A DNA stretch of 64,000 bases from CAVYUC01 sp963816685 (GCA_963816685.1 CAWFMB010000004.1:124001-188000); one strand, 5' to 3'; counted from the first letter of the stretch, positions 26,414 through 36,020 are shown. Program-made: numbers and translations. The notes: generated by a model from the letters alone, not told the origin.

Positions 26414-27571
26414 ATGAATTCCAAAGAACGAATCAATAAAGCACTCAATTTTGAGGAGTCGGATAGGGTTCCCTACGACCTGGCGGCAACCACATGGACC
26501 GGCATTACAAATACTGCCTATCAGAATTTTCTGAAACATACCGGTCAGAAACCCGAAGAGCCGGAGTGGTCGGATGTAATTCAGCAAATTGTCATTCCTG
26601 ATGAAAAAATTCTTGAAAAAGTTGGCGCCGATGTGCGGGGTGTCTTTCCACTTACAAGTCATAACTGGAATGTTTATTCAAAACTAAAAGATCGCGGTAA
26701 TTATTTTGAATATCTTGATGAATGGGGATTTACCCATCATTTCCCTAAAAATGGTTACTGGTTTTCTCTGGTAAAAAGTCCGATGGCAGAGCTTGATTTC
26801 ACAGAGGAGGGACTTATTGAAAATTATCAATGGCCCGATGCTGCAGATAATCGAAGATTTGTGGGATTGCGTGAAAAAGCCATCAAATACCGCAAAAATG
26901 ATAAGCCGGTTTTTACCAAAGGTTTTTGTGCCGGATTATTTGAAATGCATCAGCGGGTGCGTGGGATGGAAAATGCCATGATTGATCCATTTATGGTTCC
27001 CGAAAATTCGGATAAACTGATTGGCAAACTGGCCGATTTAAAAATTGAATTCTGGGATGCCCTGCTTAATGAAATTGGCGATGTTGTTGATATTGTAGGA
27101 GAGGGCGATGATTATGGCACTCAGCAGTCGCAACTCATCGATCCGGAACAGTTTCGTACCTGTTATAAACCTCATTTTGCCCGTGTGCTTCAGTTTATAA
27201 AAAAGAAAGCACCCGATGTGAAATTAATGTTTCACTCCTGCGGAAATGTCCGGCCAATTATTCCGGATTTAATTGAGTTGGGAATAAATATTCTGAATCC
27301 GGTCCATGTTACAGCCAATGGAATGGAGCCAGTGCAACTGAAAAAGGATTTTGGAAAAGACATTGTTTTCTGGGGAGGGGGCATCGATACGCAGGATGTA
27401 TTGCCAAACGGTAACCCTCAGCAGATAAAGGATCATGTAAAACAAAATATTGATGCACTGGCACCCGGTGGGGGTTTTATATTTAGCACCGTGCATAATA
27501 TTCAGGCTGAAGTGCCCCCGGAAAATATTGTAGCAATGTTGGAAGCGTTGCAGTCATTCGGTAACTATTAA
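26414..27571 (+). CDS. Uroporphyrinogen decarboxylase-family (MtaA-like) methyltransferase
   Basis: The 385-residue protein has the UroD fold but is not a haem enzyme: it carries His274-Ser-Cys276-Gly, the H-x-C zinc-binding motif found in the cobamide-dependent methyltransferases (MtaA/MtbA-like), and an N terminus RINKALNFEESDRVPYDL typical of that branch. The C-terminal part FWGGGIDTQDVLP and GGGFIFSTVHNIQAEVPPENI is also typical. Such proteins move methyl groups to or from corrinoid proteins or small thiols. No corrinoid protein is encoded nearby, so the methyl acceptor is unknown. It starts 14 bases after the oxidoreductase gene and ends 9 bases before the DUF6807 gene. Confidence 0.85.
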   Translation: MNSKERINKALNFEESDRVPYDLAATTWTGITNTAYQNFLKHTGQKPEEPEWSDVIQQIVIPDEKILEKVGADVRGVFPLTSHNWNVYSKLKDRGNYFEYLDEWGFTHHFPKNGYWFSLVKSPMAELDFTEEGLIENYQWPDAADNRRFVGLREKAIKYRKNDKPVFTKGFCAGLFEMHQRVRGMENAMIDPFMVPENSDKLIGKLADLKIEFWDALLNEIGDVVDIVGEGDDYGTQQSQLIDPEQFRTCYKPHFARVLQFIKKKAPDVKLMFHSCGNVRPIIPDLIELGINILNPVHVTANGMEPVQLKKDFGKDIVFWGGGIDTQDVLPNGNPQQIKDHVKQNIDALAPGGGFIFSTVHNIQAEVPPENIVAMLEALQSFGNY

Positions 27572-27580
27572 CTCAAAATA

Positions 27581-28658
27581 ATGAATAAAATGAAAAATCT
27601 GTTTTTGCGGCTGATTATTCTCGTCGTGGTTTCACAGTATTCCTGCAGCAACAAATCCACGAAACAAACTACAAAAGAAGGATCGAAAATTACCTTCGAA
27701 CAAAACAACGATGAACATAAAATCGATGTATGGGTCGACCAGCAGCTTTTTACCATATTCCGCTGGCCCGGAGAACATGACAAAACCTGCATTCTGGCCC
27801 ATCCTAACACCGGAGTGTTATGATGTAACACGTGGTTTTCCCATCGACCCCAAAGCCGGTGAACGTGCCGATCACCCGCACCAGATTGGCATGTGGTTTA
27901 CCTACGGAAATGTGAACGGCCTCGATTTCTGGGGAAACGGCTCACAAGGACTGGGAATTACCAATCCAAACGGGGGATTCATCAAACACCTCAAAATCGA
28001 AAATGTCAAAGAGGGAACAGGAGAGGGGTCTTTTGTTTCGGAAGAGAGCTGGCAGGATTCCACAGGAACGGAACTGCTGCACGAAAAAACCGGATATCAT
28101 TTTATTGCGAAAGATAAACTGCGCATTATCGACCGGGTGACCACATTAACTGCCGCTAACCAGGATGTGAACATGCCCGATACCAAAGAAGGCATGTTCG
28201 GGATAAGGGTGGCGCGGCAGATCGAATTGCCCGATAACGGGACAGTGTTATTGTATAATGATGATGGAACTACAACCCGCACCCGTGATACGCTGAACAC
28301 GGATATTAACGGCAATTACAGAAGCAGCGAAGGAATTACCGGACTCGCAGTATGGGGTACCCGCGCACGCTGGATGAACCTTCACGGCGAACTGGGTAAC
28401 GAAAACGTCTCCATTATCATTTGCGACCACCCGGATAATCCAAATTACCCGACCTACTGGCATGCCCGCGGTTACGGATTGTTTGCTGCCAATCCGCTGG
28501 GGGTAAAAGATTTTACCAATGGAAAGGAAACATTTAATTTTTCCATTCCCAAAGGAGAATCCGCGACGTTTAAATACCGGGTAATTATAAATTCCGGAGA
28601 GCAATTACCGGATGAGGAGATAAATCAACTGGCAGATGATTTTGCTGCTGAATACTAA
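27581..28658 (+). pseudogene. DUF6807 (PmoA-like) lipoprotein gene broken by a one-base indel
   Basis: The family is common beside Gfo/Idh/MocA genes in sugar catabolism; its role is unclear. The N-terminal frame (27581-27823) has a lipoprotein signal with Cys22 (SQYSC) and IDVWVDQQLFTIFRWPGEHDK. The rest continues in the next frame as KPAFWPILTPECYDVTRGFP, then DHPHQIGMWFTYG, GLDFWGN and so on to 28658. Dropping one A from the AAAA at 27782-27785 joins both parts into a normal family sequence of about 358 residues. This may be a sequencing error or a young pseudogene. It is the last gene of the MFS-oxidoreductase-UroD run. Confidence 0.85.
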
Positions 28659-28893
28659 AGGCATTCAATTCCGGATTTGTGCATGAACAGATTGTTAATG
28701 GCGCAATGAACCGTTAAAATGATTATTTTCGATAGTATTTGATAAAACAAAAAGATACTACCGGGGAGCCCACTATTACATTAACCGGCGACAACAAGTG
28801 TTCAACTTACCAACTGATACTTATTTATTGCTACGTCAGCACCTTATCCAAAAAATTTGAAAAGGAAATCGGTGATGCAATCCTGCTGTTTTT

Positions 28894-29043
28894 ATGACAG
28901 CGGTTACAACAACGTACCTGCTTTTGGCACCTGAGGGATTTTCATTGTCAAAAGAAATTTCTTATAGCGTGGGTGCCTTACTATCTGTTATTTCAGGTGT
29001 AGGTTTTTTTATTTATAACAGGAAACAGCGCATATCCGGCTAA
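28894..29043 (+). CDS. Small hydrophobic reading frame, possible transporter tail remnant
   Basis: A 49-codon frame begins MTAVTTTYLLLAPEG and ends with one membrane-like helix (VGALLSVISGVGFFIYNRKQ). A stop codon lies seven codons upstream, so it cannot be part of a longer frame as it stands. The composition (one helix, positively charged end) looks like the last helix of a permease. It may be a remnant like the other fragments in this stretch. The 235 bases between it and the DUF6807 gene show nothing I recognise. Confidence 0.25.
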   Translation: MTAVTTTYLLLAPEGFSLSKEISYSVGALLSVISGVGFFIYNRKQRISG

Positions 29044-29124
29044 CTTATTTTGATACGGTTTGAACCAAATTCTTTAACTGATGCATGCCAGCGCTGTGTT
29101 CAGTTTTCTCCATGCAACTTACAC

Positions 29125-31392
29125 TCACATCTTCATAAATTTTTCCTGCCAGGTCTGATTATCTGAAATTATCAGCACCACATAATTTCCCGGGGTAAAA
29201 TGCCGGATGTTTAACCGCATATTTCCGGTGCAGTCTTCATTTAAAACTTCCTGTCCCTGGTGGTTCATGATTTTGATTTTGTATTCCCCGTCTGCATTAA
29301 AATGAATGTTTAATATCCCTGAAGTGGGATTTGGAAAAACCTGTGGTTTCGGTAATGTCAAATCACTTGCTGACGTGGTCAGGCAATCTTCGGAATTGGC
29401 TGAGGGAGTTATTCCCGTTGTACCGCCGGAGCAAACCCCGCAGGCGTCATAGGATGCAGCGCCATTGTACTCGCCGCTGCAATCGTATTGTGCCGGAACA
29501 AATGAAGCCAGCAACCGGATGTAGCTGATTTGATAACCACAGCTGTTTTCTGTTACCGACCATGAATTGAGCGGCCACGAAGTGTTAAAATCCTTATAGG
29601 ATTTCTGTTTCGGCTGACCTTTTGGCGGTATAATGGATTCGCCTGTGCACCAGGAATTATTTGTACTGCTGCCGCAACCCCCGGGACAACAACCATCCCA
29701 GTCGTACGATGGATTTGGGCCACCTGTTAAGAATCCGGGAGCTGGTCCGTATTGCGATTCGCCCACGCGATCCCATTTGGCGCTGCCGTTTGTAAACCAC
29801 GTATGGTAAAATTCGTTTACCGAATTTTCAGCACCGTAATTGTACATGTTTGACAAGTAAACCATGTTGAGCGGATTTACACCATGCAGATAATGAATGT
29901 AATTTTCCGCAGCCTCAGTTGCCATTGGATTATTAGCTGAATTAATATTATACCGGATAAAATCAGTATACATTAATCCCTGCCTTGCTTTTATTGAATT
30001 GCTTCCCCATGTATAATCTTTCAGGTGGGCCATGTAAGGATCTTTTGCACCTGTAAATGCAGGGAAATTTTCTGAACCGTTCATTGCCGATTTGTATTTG
30101 TTCAGAATATTCGTTTTTACTGAATTTGAGATTCCGTCCAGAGTGGTGTAATAGAGTAAAATTTCCTGATTCTCTGTTTCGAAAGGAAATGCAAAAGTCC
30201 ATTGCATCATGTGAACATTGTTATAGTTGCTTTCGAAGAAAGTTTTGTATTTTGTTTCACCTGTAATTTCATAGAGATATTCGGCCGCTTCCATTTTTGC
30301 CATCAAACGTCCGTAATCGTCAGTTTCCTGTTGGCCGGCTCCCAGTCCGCCGGTGTTTCCCTTGTTGTTTTCAAAGATGACGTTCGGATTTTCATCCGCC
30401 CAGTTCCAGGCACGAATGGCGCTGCGTTTTAACGAATCTGCATATTCACTCCACCCAATGGAGCGGTAAACTTTCGAAGCAAAGGCAAGTGCGCCGGCAG
30501 TGTTTAAAGTCCCCGAAGTGTTAGGGCGGCCATAGTACGAAGGCGCTTTTGCTGCGGAGGGCGGACTTGCATGCGATTCGCCCACAATGCTGAGTACGCT
30601 TCCATCAGGGCGCTGCATGCGCAACAGATGATCGATTCCCCATTTTGCTTCATCCAGAATATCAGGTACATTGTTTCCTGATTCCGGAAGGTTGTAATTA
30701 TCTCCCCAAACGCCCGGGTTTTCAACGAAAGCCTTCATGAAATCAACTACATAACTGGCGGTCCAGCTGGTGTATTTGTTGAAATCTCCTGCATCATACC
30801 AGCCGCCGGAAACATCAGTTTCAGTTGCGGCATTGTTTTTATCCAGAAAATCGCGTGCTTGTTTGTCCTGCAAATGACTGGCTCCGTCTGCCCATTCCTC
30901 ATTTGCGAAAGGCACTTCTTTTGCAAATCCGGCGCGTTGATAAAAGAATGTGCGGACTGCCTGCACCAAAACGTCTTCATAAATGTTTTCATTGATTTCA
31001 AATTCAAATGAGCGAAGGTTGCTGTCCACATCGAGAATGTAATAAGCGCCTTCATCAGTTACCGTTGAAAAATCGAACCACCAGGCTTTATCTCCCGATG
31101 ATTCATCGGTTGCCCCATTTTTCCACGCCTCCGGATTTCCGGTAATTACTGTTGTGCTGTCTGATTTTCGCACTACCGCATAAGTTGTTCCGGGAACGTA
31201 AGTTTCTTCAGAATCGAAACCTGTCTGGGGATTGCGGATGACTGCTATTTTCCGTGAATCAGGTCTGTATCCGAACTGATCAACAACAATATATTTTGAC
31301 GTTTCAGGAATTTGTGCATCTACATTGAAAGTAAAAAGGCACATTAAAAGGGAAATGCAAACTGCACTTGAAAAACGAAATCCATTCGGCAT
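29125..31392 (-). CDS. GH9 family cellulase-like glycoside hydrolase with T9SS sorting domain
   Basis: This secreted endoglucanase-like enzyme has 755 residues: signal peptide (about 1-26), an N-terminal Ig-like CelD_N domain (about 32-135; VVDQFGYRPDSRKIAVI), then the GH9 (alpha/alpha)6 catalytic domain from about 140 to 625. GGWYDAGDFNKY (196-207) holds Asp200 and Asp203, the expected water-activating pair; the catalytic acid is expected to be the Glu in SVTENSCGYQ. A Cys-rich linker (DCSGEYNGA, CGVCSGG) leads to a type A T9SS domain (FPNPTSGILNIHF to the end). A TATTTTTG -7 element lies upstream (31418-31425, plus-strand CAAAAATA). Decayed pieces of a second copy lie around the ATPase 10 kb away. 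Confidence 0.93.
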   Translation of the reverse strand: MPNGFRFSSAVCISLLMCLFTFNVDAQIPETSKYIVVDQFGYRPDSRKIAVIRNPQTGFDSEETYVPGTTYAVVRKSDSTTVITGNPEAWKNGATDESSGDKAWWFDFSTVTDEGAYYILDVDSNLRSFEFEINENIYEDVLVQAVRTFFYQRAGFAKEVPFANEEWADGASHLQDKQARDFLDKNNAATETDVSGGWYDAGDFNKYTSWTASYVVDFMKAFVENPGVWGDNYNLPESGNNVPDILDEAKWGIDHLLRMQRPDGSVLSIVGESHASPPSAAKAPSYYGRPNTSGTLNTAGALAFASKVYRSIGWSEYADSLKRSAIRAWNWADENPNVIFENNKGNTGGLGAGQQETDDYGRLMAKMEAAEYLYEITGETKYKTFFESNYNNVHMMQWTFAFPFETENQEILLYYTTLDGISNSVKTNILNKYKSAMNGSENFPAFTGAKDPYMAHLKDYTWGSNSIKARQGLMYTDFIRYNINSANNPMATEAAENYIHYLHGVNPLNMVYLSNMYNYGAENSVNEFYHTWFTNGSAKWDRVGESQYGPAPGFLTGGPNPSYDWDGCCPGGCGSSTNNSWCTGESIIPPKGQPKQKSYKDFNTSWPLNSWSVTENSCGYQISYIRLLASFVPAQYDCSGEYNGAASYDACGVCSGGTTGITPSANSEDCLTTSASDLTLPKPQVFPNPTSGILNIHFNADGEYKIKIMNHQGQEVLNEDCTGNMRLNIRHFTPGNYVVLIISDNQTWQEKFMKM

Positions 31393-31631
31393 AATGATAA
31401 AATTTAAGTTTAGGTTTCAAAAATAGTTAAGACAGTGAATTACAGATTACAAATGGAATTAAAAAAATAGTACAAATATTGCATGAGTATTTCAAATCAA
31501 TATCTTTTAGCGAATTAGCAGCTTCCCCAGATCGGTATCAGGGGAGGTGTATAATTATTATTTTAAAAATTCCAGGTGACCTCCATTTTGAAGATCTTTA
31601 TGAGAAATCTGCGGTTCAATTTCTTTTCCAT

Positions 31632-33818
31632 TCAGTTGAACGGATGAAAAAGAATTGTTGTTTTGTTGTTGTTGTTGTTGTTGTCGGGCATGGTTTCCAG
31701 AATAAACGGTGCACCGGGATAATATTTTTTATTGAGGTTTAAAACAACCTTATCAAAAATGGGGGAAGATAGCTGATACATGTTACTGCCGGGGCAAACC
31801 GGATAAAAACCCATGGCTCCAAAAACATACCATGCCGACATTTGCCCTGCATCATCATTCCCGGATAATCCCCCTGGGCCTGTGCCATATTCTTCGCTCA
31901 ACAGATTTTTCACTGTTGCCTGTGTTTTTTGCCAGTCGTCCACATAATTGAAAAGATAGGGAATCTGGTGACTGGGTTCATTTCCGTGCCAGTATTCCTT
32001 ATTGTCGATGAGAAGGTTTAGTTCATGATGAAATTTTTCTTTGCCACCCATCAGTTCAATTAATCCGGGAACATCCTGAGGTACAAACCATGTATACTGT
32101 TTGGGTGTACCTTCTGTAATGAAAGGCATTTTGCCATTTGCATCAAAATCTTCAGTGAATGAACCATCGGCATATCGCCCGTTCATCCATCCTTTTTCGG
32201 TATCAAAAACATTTGAATAATTGTAGGAACGGGCTATGAGATCATTGTAATCTTCTGTTTTTCCCAAAAGCTTTGCAACCTGTGCCACTGCCCAGTCGTC
32301 GTAGGCATATTCAAGAGTGCGTGAAACCTGTTCGCCGCGGTGGAAGGCATATGGCACTTCTTCTTCCAGCGGAATATAGCCAAACTGGATATAAGGCTGA
32401 AGTGCGCGGCGGCCTTTTCCGTCAATATAGTCATCCAAATTCTCCGGAGTTTCGTACGCATTCTTACGCATATATTTATATGCTTTATCCAGATCGAAAT
32501 CAAAACCTTTCATTGCGGCATCCGCAATTATGGAGCTGCTGTGGTCACCAATCATAGCTGAAGTGTAACTGTTCCACATGGGGAAAATGGGCAGCCAGCC
32601 ACCTTGTTCAGCCATTGCAATCAACGATTTCACCATGTTTTCGTATGCCTGTGGTGCAATCAGGCTGAGCAGGGGCATTTGAGCCCTGAAGATATCCCAG
32701 TTTGAAAAATCGCAGTAATAATCAAATCCTTCGGCTGTATGAATGGTTGTGTCACCGTTAAAACCGGGATAATCACCATTTATATCGCTGTAAAGTCTCG
32801 GATGAATCAGACTATGATACAATGCAGTATAAAATTTGGTAAGGTCATCCGGTGTTCCACCTTCCACGTCCACTGTACCAAGTATTTTATTCCAGCTCTC
32901 TTCCAGTTCAGCTTTTGTTTGCTCAAAATCCCAGCCCGGAATTTCTGCATCCAGATTTTCGCGTGCATTATCAATACTGGTAAATGAAGTACCCATTTTC
33001 ATTTTAAGTGTTTCACCATCCTTGAGATCAAAAGTTACAAATGCGCCAATATTTTCCTTGTCTTGCTGCTCAGTGGTATTATGGAAATATTCGGTGCCTG
33101 CATACGTTCCTGTTTTTACGATTTCCTTATCGAATTTAGCCACAAAATATCCTTTAAATCCTGCAGGTTTTCCGTTCCCGTTGTAAATCCGGTGAACAGG
33201 ATTATATCCTGTAATTTCCTTTTTTTTCAAATCGATTTTAATAAAACCCTGTCCCTCATCGCTGTTTACATCGATTATCACAGTTGGATTTTTTGGGAAG
33301 AGCCATGAAAACCGGAAAAAACCGGAACGTTTAGTGGCCGTCATTTCTGTAATAATATTTCTATCGGTAAGATTTGCTGAAAAATATGCAGGAGAAGCAC
33401 TGTCCCCGTCATACATAAATAATGTTTTCCGCTGGTCAGGTAAAACCTGGAAATTGTTGTCTGTTGAAGTCGGGAATACAGTAAAACTTCCGTAATCCTG
33501 CACACAGGAACCGCTTGTCCAGTGGGTTGCCCTGAATCCCTGCAAAAAAGTTGTACCGGCATAAAACGGAGAAAGACATTTTTTCTCGGAACCATGGGTT
33601 TGCGGCGTCCATTGGGTCATTCCAAACGGAGCAGTTACAGCAGGAATGGTTTGACCATAATCTTCCTGGGTTCCCGGAATTTTTTTAACTGCAGGAGTTG
33701 ATGCCGGCCCGGTTCCAATTAACGGATCAACATACTGAATGAAATTTTTCTCCTCTTTTTTACTGCACGAAAAAATAATAATAAAAATTGCCAATAGCAT
33801 CAGCCGAATGATATTCAT
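31632..33818 (-). CDS. GH92 family alpha-1,2-mannosidase-like lipoprotein, frameshifted at the 3' end
   Basis: GH92 enzymes are calcium-dependent exo-alpha-mannosidases acting on N-glycans and mannans. This one has 728 residues in the open frame: lipoprotein signal with Cys18 (IFSC), beta-sandwich domain (about 30-270), then the (alpha/alpha)6 domain with the family hallmarks GNEPSHQIPYL (Glu614, catalytic acid region) and GNDDAGQMSAWYVFGAMGFYP (Asp655/656). After ETMPDN the frame enters a (CAA)n tract and ends early. The expected family ending (SSVQLNGKEIEPQISHKDL, then QNGGHLEF) is present in another frame and would extend the gene to 31538; an A missing from the AAAA at 31661-31664 explains it. 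A TATTTTTG element (33852-33859, complement) lies upstream. Confidence 0.92.
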   Translation of the reverse strand: MNIIRLMLLAIFIIIFSCSKKEEKNFIQYVDPLIGTGPASTPAVKKIPGTQEDYGQTIPAVTAPFGMTQWTPQTHGSEKKCLSPFYAGTTFLQGFRATHWTSGSCVQDYGSFTVFPTSTDNNFQVLPDQRKTLFMYDGDSASPAYFSANLTDRNIITEMTATKRSGFFRFSWLFPKNPTVIIDVNSDEGQGFIKIDLKKKEITGYNPVHRIYNGNGKPAGFKGYFVAKFDKEIVKTGTYAGTEYFHNTTEQQDKENIGAFVTFDLKDGETLKMKMGTSFTSIDNARENLDAEIPGWDFEQTKAELEESWNKILGTVDVEGGTPDDLTKFYTALYHSLIHPRLYSDINGDYPGFNGDTTIHTAEGFDYYCDFSNWDIFRAQMPLLSLIAPQAYENMVKSLIAMAEQGGWLPIFPMWNSYTSAMIGDHSSSIIADAAMKGFDFDLDKAYKYMRKNAYETPENLDDYIDGKGRRALQPYIQFGYIPLEEEVPYAFHRGEQVSRTLEYAYDDWAVAQVAKLLGKTEDYNDLIARSYNYSNVFDTEKGWMNGRYADGSFTEDFDANGKMPFITEGTPKQYTWFVPQDVPGLIELMGGKEKFHHELNLLIDNKEYWHGNEPSHQIPYLFNYVDDWQKTQATVKNLLSEEYGTGPGGLSGNDDAGQMSAWYVFGAMGFYPVCPGSNMYQLSSPIFDKVVLNLNKKYYPGAPFILETMPDNNNNNNKTTILFHPFN

Positions 33819-34146
33819 TTGTTCGGATTTTTATCAGGTTTTAATGAAACTCAAAAATAGAAAAATTACCCATAAAGAAATATTAATTCCGACGGAATTC
33901 TATCAGTTGATTAAATCGTTGAAATGCGTATTGAAACCGGCATCTTTTAGATTTTCATCTGCATTAATTATCTGCCAACTGTAAAATGGATAAAATAAAC
34001 TGCAAATTGCATGAAACCAAACTTGCAGTATAATTCATGTAATTGGCAGTGTGAAAGTTGTTGAATGCAGATTTTAATATTCATTGATTCAAATGGTTAT
34101 GTATTTTTGAATCATAAACAATTAGAACTTTTAAAACTTTGAAAAC
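33819..34146. other. Divergent spacer between GH92 and a small exported protein gene
   Basis: No gene is seen. The left side carries the GH92 -7 element (33852-33859, minus strand). On the right, TATTTTTG at 34102-34109 is a candidate -7 element for the 34147 gene, although the nearest TTG is only 15 bases upstream of it. A separated inverted pair (CTGCCAA near 33970 and TTGGCAG near 34043) is also present. Confidence 0.4.
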
Positions 34147-34638
34147 ATGAAAACAAAATTATTTCTTTTCAGCATTTGTGCCATGCTTATTAGCCTTGGC
34201 AGTTCAGCAAAACTAAGGGATGGAAAAGCACTGACCGGAAATTCATTAACCAGTTTCGGGAAATACACAATTGTAAAATCTGATGAGCCGATGACTGTAA
34301 AAGATCAGGCAATTCAAACTTTCGATTTAATGTATGAAAATACCACAAAACCTGTAAAAGTTGGTGTTATTCCGGAAAAAGGATGTACAACATTTATTGT
34401 TCGCTCCGAAGAATTTGAAATTGAATACGCATGCAACAAAGGTGTTTTTGGCGTGAAAAAAATCGAGAAAAAGTACCAGGTGTTGCCAAAAGAAGCCAAC
34501 GAAGCAAAATTAAATAAGGCTGGTTATTTTTCGCAAAGGGTAATTTCCCAGAATAAAAAATCGCAGGATGAACTTTTAAGTTTGATTGCCTGCTATTTTC
34601 CAAACCTGGTGAACGAAGAATACCACGCCAATTTCTAA
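34147..34638 (+). CDS. Hypothetical exported protein, 163 residues
   Basis: I do not recognise a family. There is a clear signal peptide (FLFSICAMLISLGSSA, cut near residue 21). The mature part is rich in Lys and Glu and mostly beta-like up to about 115 (FGKYTIVKSDEPMTVKD, PVKVGVIPEKGCTTFIV), with three cysteines at KGC, YAC and IAC that could make a disulphide in the periplasm. The C-terminal 40 residues look helical. The gene stands alone and ends in a good intrinsic terminator, so it is probably a real single-gene unit. Confidence 0.75.
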   Translation: MKTKLFLFSICAMLISLGSSAKLRDGKALTGNSLTSFGKYTIVKSDEPMTVKDQAIQTFDLMYENTTKPVKVGVIPEKGCTTFIVRSEEFEIEYACNKGVFGVKKIEKKYQVLPKEANEAKLNKAGYFSQRVISQNKKSQDELLSLIACYFPNLVNEEYHANF

Positions 34639-34689
34639 AAGAGAATATTAAACAGAGCAATTATTTTTCATAGAAGTAGCAAAACAGGG

Positions 34690-34716
34690 GCCTCTGCCAA
34701 TGGGCAGGGGCTTTTC
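34690..34716 (+). terminator. Intrinsic terminator after the 34147 gene
   Basis: A 9-bp GC-rich stem (GCCTCTGCC / GGCAGGGGC with one T-G pair), loop AATG, is followed by TTTTCC. It lies about 50 bases after the stop codon. Confidence 0.75.
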
Positions 34717-35303
34717 CTTCCTGATTCGATATTCCTTATTCCATATTCCTTATTCGATATTCGAAATTTCCTTTATTAGCCACGAATATCACTTATTATC
34801 ACGAATAATAATTTCTTCCCCTTCCTGATTCGATATTCCTTATTGGATATTTGATATTTCCTATATTAGCCACGAATATCACTTATAATCACGAATAACA
34901 ATTTCTTCCCCTTCCTTATTCGATATTCCTTATTCGATATTTGATATTTCCTTTATTAGCCACGAATATCACTTATTATCACGAATAATAATTTCTTCCC
35001 CTTCCTGATTCGATATTCCTTATTCGATATTTGATATTTCCTTTATTAGCCACGAATATCACTTATAATCACGAATAACAATTTCTTCCCCTTCCTGATT
35101 CGATATTCCTTATTCGATATTTGATATTTCCTTTATTAACCACGAATATCACTTATTATCACGAATAATAATTTCTTCCCCTTCCTGATTCGATATTCCT
35201 TATTCGATATTTTGATATTTCCTTTATTAGCCACGAATATCAATTATTATCACGAATAGAAATTTCTTCCCCTTCCTGATTAGATCCTTATTCGTTATTT
35301 CCT
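34712..35303. repeat. Tandem array of a 90-bp unit with a 180-bp higher-order pattern
   Basis: The marker GCCACGAATATC recurs at 34779, 34869, 34959, 35049, 35139 (as ACCACG) and 35230, so the period is 90 bases (91 for the fifth copy, which has an extra T). A partial unit precedes the first. Copies 1, 3 and 5 read CTTATTATC...AATAATAATT and copies 2 and 4 read CTTATAATC...AATAACAATT, so the array was last expanded in two-unit steps. The final copy is degenerate. It holds no reading frame. Confidence 0.92.
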
Positions 35304-35433
35304 TTTAAATAACCTGCACTAAATCATCTTCAGAACATCAATCCCTCCGGACTGTTTTTTTCTACATTTTATCGTTATACATTCTTTATGCTTTCCCTAT
35401 ACCTTCTGCGGGTTTTCTTCAGACTTTCTTCGT

Positions 35434-35518
35434 ATCAAATTCGGACTAAATTCGGACTAAATTCGCAATTTATCGAATTTAGTCTGAATTTAATGCGAAT
35501 TTAATGCGAATTTGATAT
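35434..35518. repeat. Imperfect palindrome built from 11-bp repeats
   Basis: Three 11-base units AAATTCGGACT, AAATTCGGACT and AAATTCGCAAT (35437-35469) face four inverted units GAATTTAGTCT, GAATTTAATGC, GAATTTAATGC and GAATTTGATAT (35475-35518). The outer ends ATCAAATTCG (35434) and CGAATTTGAT (to 35516) are exact complements. The period equals about one helical turn. Confidence 0.85.
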
Positions 35519-36020
35519 GGAGATGTTATAGACCTGAAGAGGGGAAAAACAGTAGGTATACTCTCAGTGCCCCATAGCCGGACCTTCGCTGATGACTTTT
35601 CATCCCGGGACAGTTGCAAATTTAAGACTTGCTCAATATGCATTGAAGAAAAAATAAGGCAGAATTTTAAAATTTAACTCCGCTATTCAGAAAATGCAAG
35701 ACAGCAAAAGTTGCTGTTAATAATTTGGTTAAAACCGTTAGGTTTCCAACGGGATGAATACTCTCCGCTATTTATGATATAATTATATCGTTTACAGGTG
35801 TAACGAATCGTGCTAAAGAACCGTCATTGTAAGAGAAGAGAAAAAAACTGTCGATTTCTTACCGGGTTGGAAGCGAAATTAATTTTAGGAAGATGGATTA
35901 CAGTGATTTGCAATAAATAAAAAAGCGAACTGATATTTTCAGTAAAAAACCTGTAATGTATTAACCAATGAGCTACTAATGAATTAAGTCAGAAACAGAA
36001 AACAACGAAAACTAATTGTC
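35519..36020. other. Gene-free region upstream of the LytTR regulator
   Basis: About 500 bases without a credible reading frame. A 14-base palindrome, GATATAATTATATC at 35776-35789, is the only clear structure; AT-rich palindromes of this kind are common by chance. No promoter matching the Bacteroidota consensus was found for the following gene. Confidence 0.4.

Noticed and set aside
31664..31685. (CAA)n tract as a phase-variable repeat by itself
   Set aside because: Gain or loss of triplets keeps the frame; the break is better explained by the neighbouring A run.
32836..33186. 116-codon plus-strand frame inside the GH92 gene
   Set aside because: Antisense to a well-conserved catalytic gene, no protein-like motif and no start context.
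34712..35303. CRISPR-like repeat array
   Set aside because: The units are contiguous 90-base copies with no unique spacers between short repeats, and no cas genes are present.
35776..35789. GATATAATTATATC palindrome as an operator
   Set aside because: Pure AT palindromes of this size are expected by chance here, and it is over 230 bases from the next start codon.
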